Source: MAG-120531 sp041163765 (GTDB lineage Bacteria; Bacteroidota; Bacteroidia; Flavobacteriales; Flavobacteriaceae). From it: DNA of 8,634 nt. The stretch is from the NCBI GenBank assembly GCA_041163765.1, contig JBEAQS010000085.1, positions 1-8,634 on the forward strand, given 5' to 3'. Below the pieces are notes generated by a model. The model saw only the letters and a list, made by a program, of their open reading frames with translations, did no database searches and was not told the DNA's origin. The translations under genes and the position numbers were made by a program. Shown piece by piece: positions 6,813 through 8,634 of this stretch (positions within the stretch are counted from its first letter, which is position 1; each line of letters begins with the position of its first letter).

Positions 6813-8144
6813 ATGAGAAATTGGCTTTTATTGCTGACCCTTTTTATTGCTGGTGTTTCTTCAGCTCAATCCTCCAAGGAACTTTATCAAATCATTTCCT
6901 CCGTCTCCAAAGAACGGATTCAAGCAGATGTAACTACCTTGGTTGGGTTTGGCACCCGACATACCCTTTCAGACACCATCTCACCAGTGCGCGGTATCGG
7001 AGCAGCCAGAAGATGGATCAAAGCCGAATTTAAAAAAATTTCCAGCGATTGCTCCAACTGCCTGGAAGTCAAGGAACAACACAACCAAGTATCCAAAGGA
7101 AGTGGAGATCGTATCGTCAAAGACGTCAATATCGTGAACATCTTAGCGATACAACACAGCAAAAAAAATCCAAAGCGATTTGTTTTGATGAGTGGCGATA
7201 TAGATTCCCGCATCAGCGATCCAAACGATTATACGAACGATAGCCCAGGAGCCAACGACAACGCCAGTGGAATGGCAGGAACTATAGAGGCTGCACGGGT
7301 ATTGTCAAAATACCATTTTGACTACGGAATCATCTATGCCGGATTATCGGGAGAAGAGCAAGGATTGTTTGGCGGAGCTGGATTGGCCCAATGGATAAAA
7401 GAACAAGGTTGGGAATTGATCGGCGTGATCAACAACGATATGATCGGAAACATCAAGGGTGTGGACGGTGTGGTGAGTAACCGAGATTTTAGAATTTTCT
7501 CTGAACCAACACCGGTAACCGAAACTGAGGCAGCCAGAAAAGCAAGAAGATTTTACGGAGGTGAGGTGGATGGAGTATCCCGTCAGCTAGCCCGTTATGT
7601 ACATAAAACTGTTCAAACCTACATGCCCGAGATGAACCCCATGATGGTCTACCGACTCGATCGATTTGGTCGTGGAGGACACCATAGACCCTTTAACGAC
7701 GCAGGATATGCGGGTATACGCATCATGGAAGCCCACGAAGACTACACCAAACAGCATCAAGACATCAGAACAGAAAATGGAATTGACTACGGGGATGTGC
7801 TTTCAGGAGTAGATTTCGACTACAACGCCAAGCTGACTGCCGTCAACGCGATTTCTTTGGCCTCGTTGGCTTGGGCACCTGCTGCCCCTGAGCAAGTTTC
7901 CATAGGAGGAATCGTAGAAGCAGACACGCGTTTACAATGGACTCCAGTCACTGATGCCGCTTATTATAAAGTTTATTGGCGCGATACCACCTCACCAACT
8001 TGGGACCATCACCGCGTGATTTACGGAGCAACCCAGGCCACTTTACAGGGAATCGTGATCGACAATTACTTCTTCGGAGTAGCTGCGGTGGATGCGGATG
8101 GCTTTGAAAGCATGGTCGTTTTTCCCAATAAAATAATGCGTTGA
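6813..8144 (+). CDS. Secreted M28-family metallopeptidase with C-terminal Fn3-like domain
   Basis: This 443-residue protein is a predicted exported zinc aminopeptidase-like hydrolase. Residues 1-18 form a signal peptide: Arg2, a Leu-rich core, and a VSSA-Q cleavage context with no lipobox Cys. The M28 catalytic domain covers about 95-345. Visible motifs are GDIDSR (128-133), GANDNASG (146-153) with the metal-bridging D149, GEEQG with catalytic E181 and metal ligand E182, NNDMIG with metal ligand D209, and a late His, probably H315 in KQHQD. D129 sits where most M28 enzymes have the first zinc-binding His, while the second Asp (D131) is kept. Residues about 357-440 resemble a fibronectin type III fold (LQWTPV, YYKVYWR, YFFGVAAVDADG), common on Bacteroidota secreted enzymes. 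The stop overlaps the next start by one base. Specificity cannot be predicted. Confidence 0.9.
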   Translation: MRNWLLLLTLFIAGVSSAQSSKELYQIISSVSKERIQADVTTLVGFGTRHTLSDTISPVRGIGAARRWIKAEFKKISSDCSNCLEVKEQHNQVSKGSGDRIVKDVNIVNILAIQHSKKNPKRFVLMSGDIDSRISDPNDYTNDSPGANDNASGMAGTIEAARVLSKYHFDYGIIYAGLSGEEQGLFGGAGLAQWIKEQGWELIGVINNDMIGNIKGVDGVVSNRDFRIFSEPTPVTETEAARKARRFYGGEVDGVSRQLARYVHKTVQTYMPEMNPMMVYRLDRFGRGGHHRPFNDAGYAGIRIMEAHEDYTKQHQDIRTENGIDYGDVLSGVDFDYNAKLTAVNAISLASLAWAPAAPEQVSIGGIVEADTRLQWTPVTDAAYYKVYWRDTTSPTWDHHRVIYGATQATLQGIVIDNYFFGVAAVDADGFESMVVFPNKIMR

Positions 8145-8634
8145 TGAATTGTAAACATTGGTTTTTACTCAGTGCTTTGGCGGCCATTTCGCATGCACAA
8201 GCCCAACAACAATTCACCCAACAAGATACCTTAAGGGGGAGTATTGGCCCGGGTAGGATCTGGTGGGATGTTACCAGTTATGACCTAAGCGTCAAGATTG
8301 ATCCGGCACAGAAAACTATTTCGGGCAGCAATACCATCACCTACCGACCAATGGCTGAAGGAACTTGGATGCAGATAGACCTTCAAGAACCCCTTGTGAT
8401 CGACTCCATACAACAAAAGGGAGTGCTACTCCCCTTCCAAAGAATGGGTAATGCCTACCGAGTGGACGGACTGATCACCAGTCCCCTGAGCCAGCCCCAC
8501 GAACTGACTGTCTATTATCACGGAAGCCCAAGAACTGCGGTTCGCGCACCGTGGGATGGAGGATTTTCCTGGGATATCGACCAAAATGGCGCTCCATTTA
8601 TCGCTACCTCATGTCAAGGTCTAGGTGCGTCTGT
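8144..8634 (+). CDS. Secreted M1-family metallopeptidase (aminopeptidase N-like), N-terminal part, cut by window edge
   Basis: The first 163 codons are visible, open to the window end. The start ATG shares base 8144 with the TGA of the M28 gene, so translation is probably coupled. Residues 1-20 look like a signal peptide: a Lys/His-containing start, a hydrophobic core and an A-Q-A cleavage site before Q21. The following DTLRGSIGPGRIWWDVTSYDLSV region, the ISGSNTITYR strand, MQIDLQEPL and SCQGLGAS near the edge match the N-terminal β-domain of Bacteroidota M1 peptidases. The GAMEN and HEXXH motifs lie beyond the window, so catalytic competence is unseen. Two adjacent exported peptidases suggest joint use in extracellular or periplasmic peptide breakdown. 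Confidence 0.85.
   Translation, partial: MNCKHWFLLSALAAISHAQAQQQFTQQDTLRGSIGPGRIWWDVTSYDLSVKIDPAQKTISGSNTITYRPMAEGTWMQIDLQEPLVIDSIQQKGVLLPFQRMGNAYRVDGLITSPLSQPHELTVYYHGSPRTAVRAPWDGGFSWDIDQNGAPFIATSCQGLGAS

Noticed and set aside
1..8634. CRISPR array, tRNA or rRNA gene, insertion sequence, phage or toxin-antitoxin/defence genes
   Set aside because: I looked for regular short repeats, terminal inverted repeats, transposase or defence motifs and tRNA-like folds, and saw none. Nearly all of the window is covered by metabolic and peptidase genes.

Overview
The window looks like ordinary chromosome from a member of Bacteroidota, probably a marine or environmental Cytophagales-type bacterium. Three things point there. 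The starts lack Shine-Dalgarno sequences. The ligase upstream region carries a perfect TAnnTTTG -7 element, the promoter type of that phylum. The proteins have typical Bacteroidota family styles: a FadN-type fused β-oxidation enzyme, a long ~600-residue acyl-CoA dehydrogenase, and secreted M28 and M1 peptidases. The lineage below phylum is a guess from sequence style, not from a marker gene.

Layout. Positions 1-776 (minus strand) hold the N-terminal 258 residues of a long-chain acyl-CoA synthetase (fatty acid activation); the rest lies off the left edge. A 117-bp divergent intergenic region (777-893) separates it from a plus-strand cluster. That region contains a near-perfect 24-bp dyad at 840-863, a good candidate for the MarR operator. 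The plus-strand cluster is marR (894-1319), a fadN-type 3-hydroxyacyl-CoA dehydrogenase/enoyl-CoA hydratase (1329-3725), fadA thiolase (3728-4915) and fadE acyl-CoA dehydrogenase (4926-6737). The gaps are 9, 2 and 10 nt, so this is almost certainly one transcript. A 75-bp gap (6738-6812) follows, with a perfect 8-bp-stem hairpin ending at the base before the next start codon. Then come a secreted M28-family metallopeptidase with a C-terminal Fn3-like domain (6813-8144) and, overlapping it by one base, the N-terminal part of a secreted M1-family aminopeptidase (8144 to the right edge).

How it works together. The ligase makes acyl-CoA, FadE oxidises it to enoyl-CoA, FadN hydrates it and oxidises the 3-hydroxyacyl-CoA, and FadA cleaves off acetyl-CoA. 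This is a complete β-oxidation spiral apart from the electron-transfer flavoprotein, which is not in view. The MarR protein is the obvious candidate regulator, probably responding to a fatty acid or acyl-CoA, though the ligand cannot be read from sequence. The two peptidases are a separate export/nutrient-degradation unit with no mechanistic link to fatty acid oxidation that I can see.

I did not find a clearly novel multi-gene system. The items most worth checking are the MarR dyad between the divergent promoters, the hairpin against the peptidase start codon, and the Asp in place of the usual first metal-binding His of the M28 enzyme.
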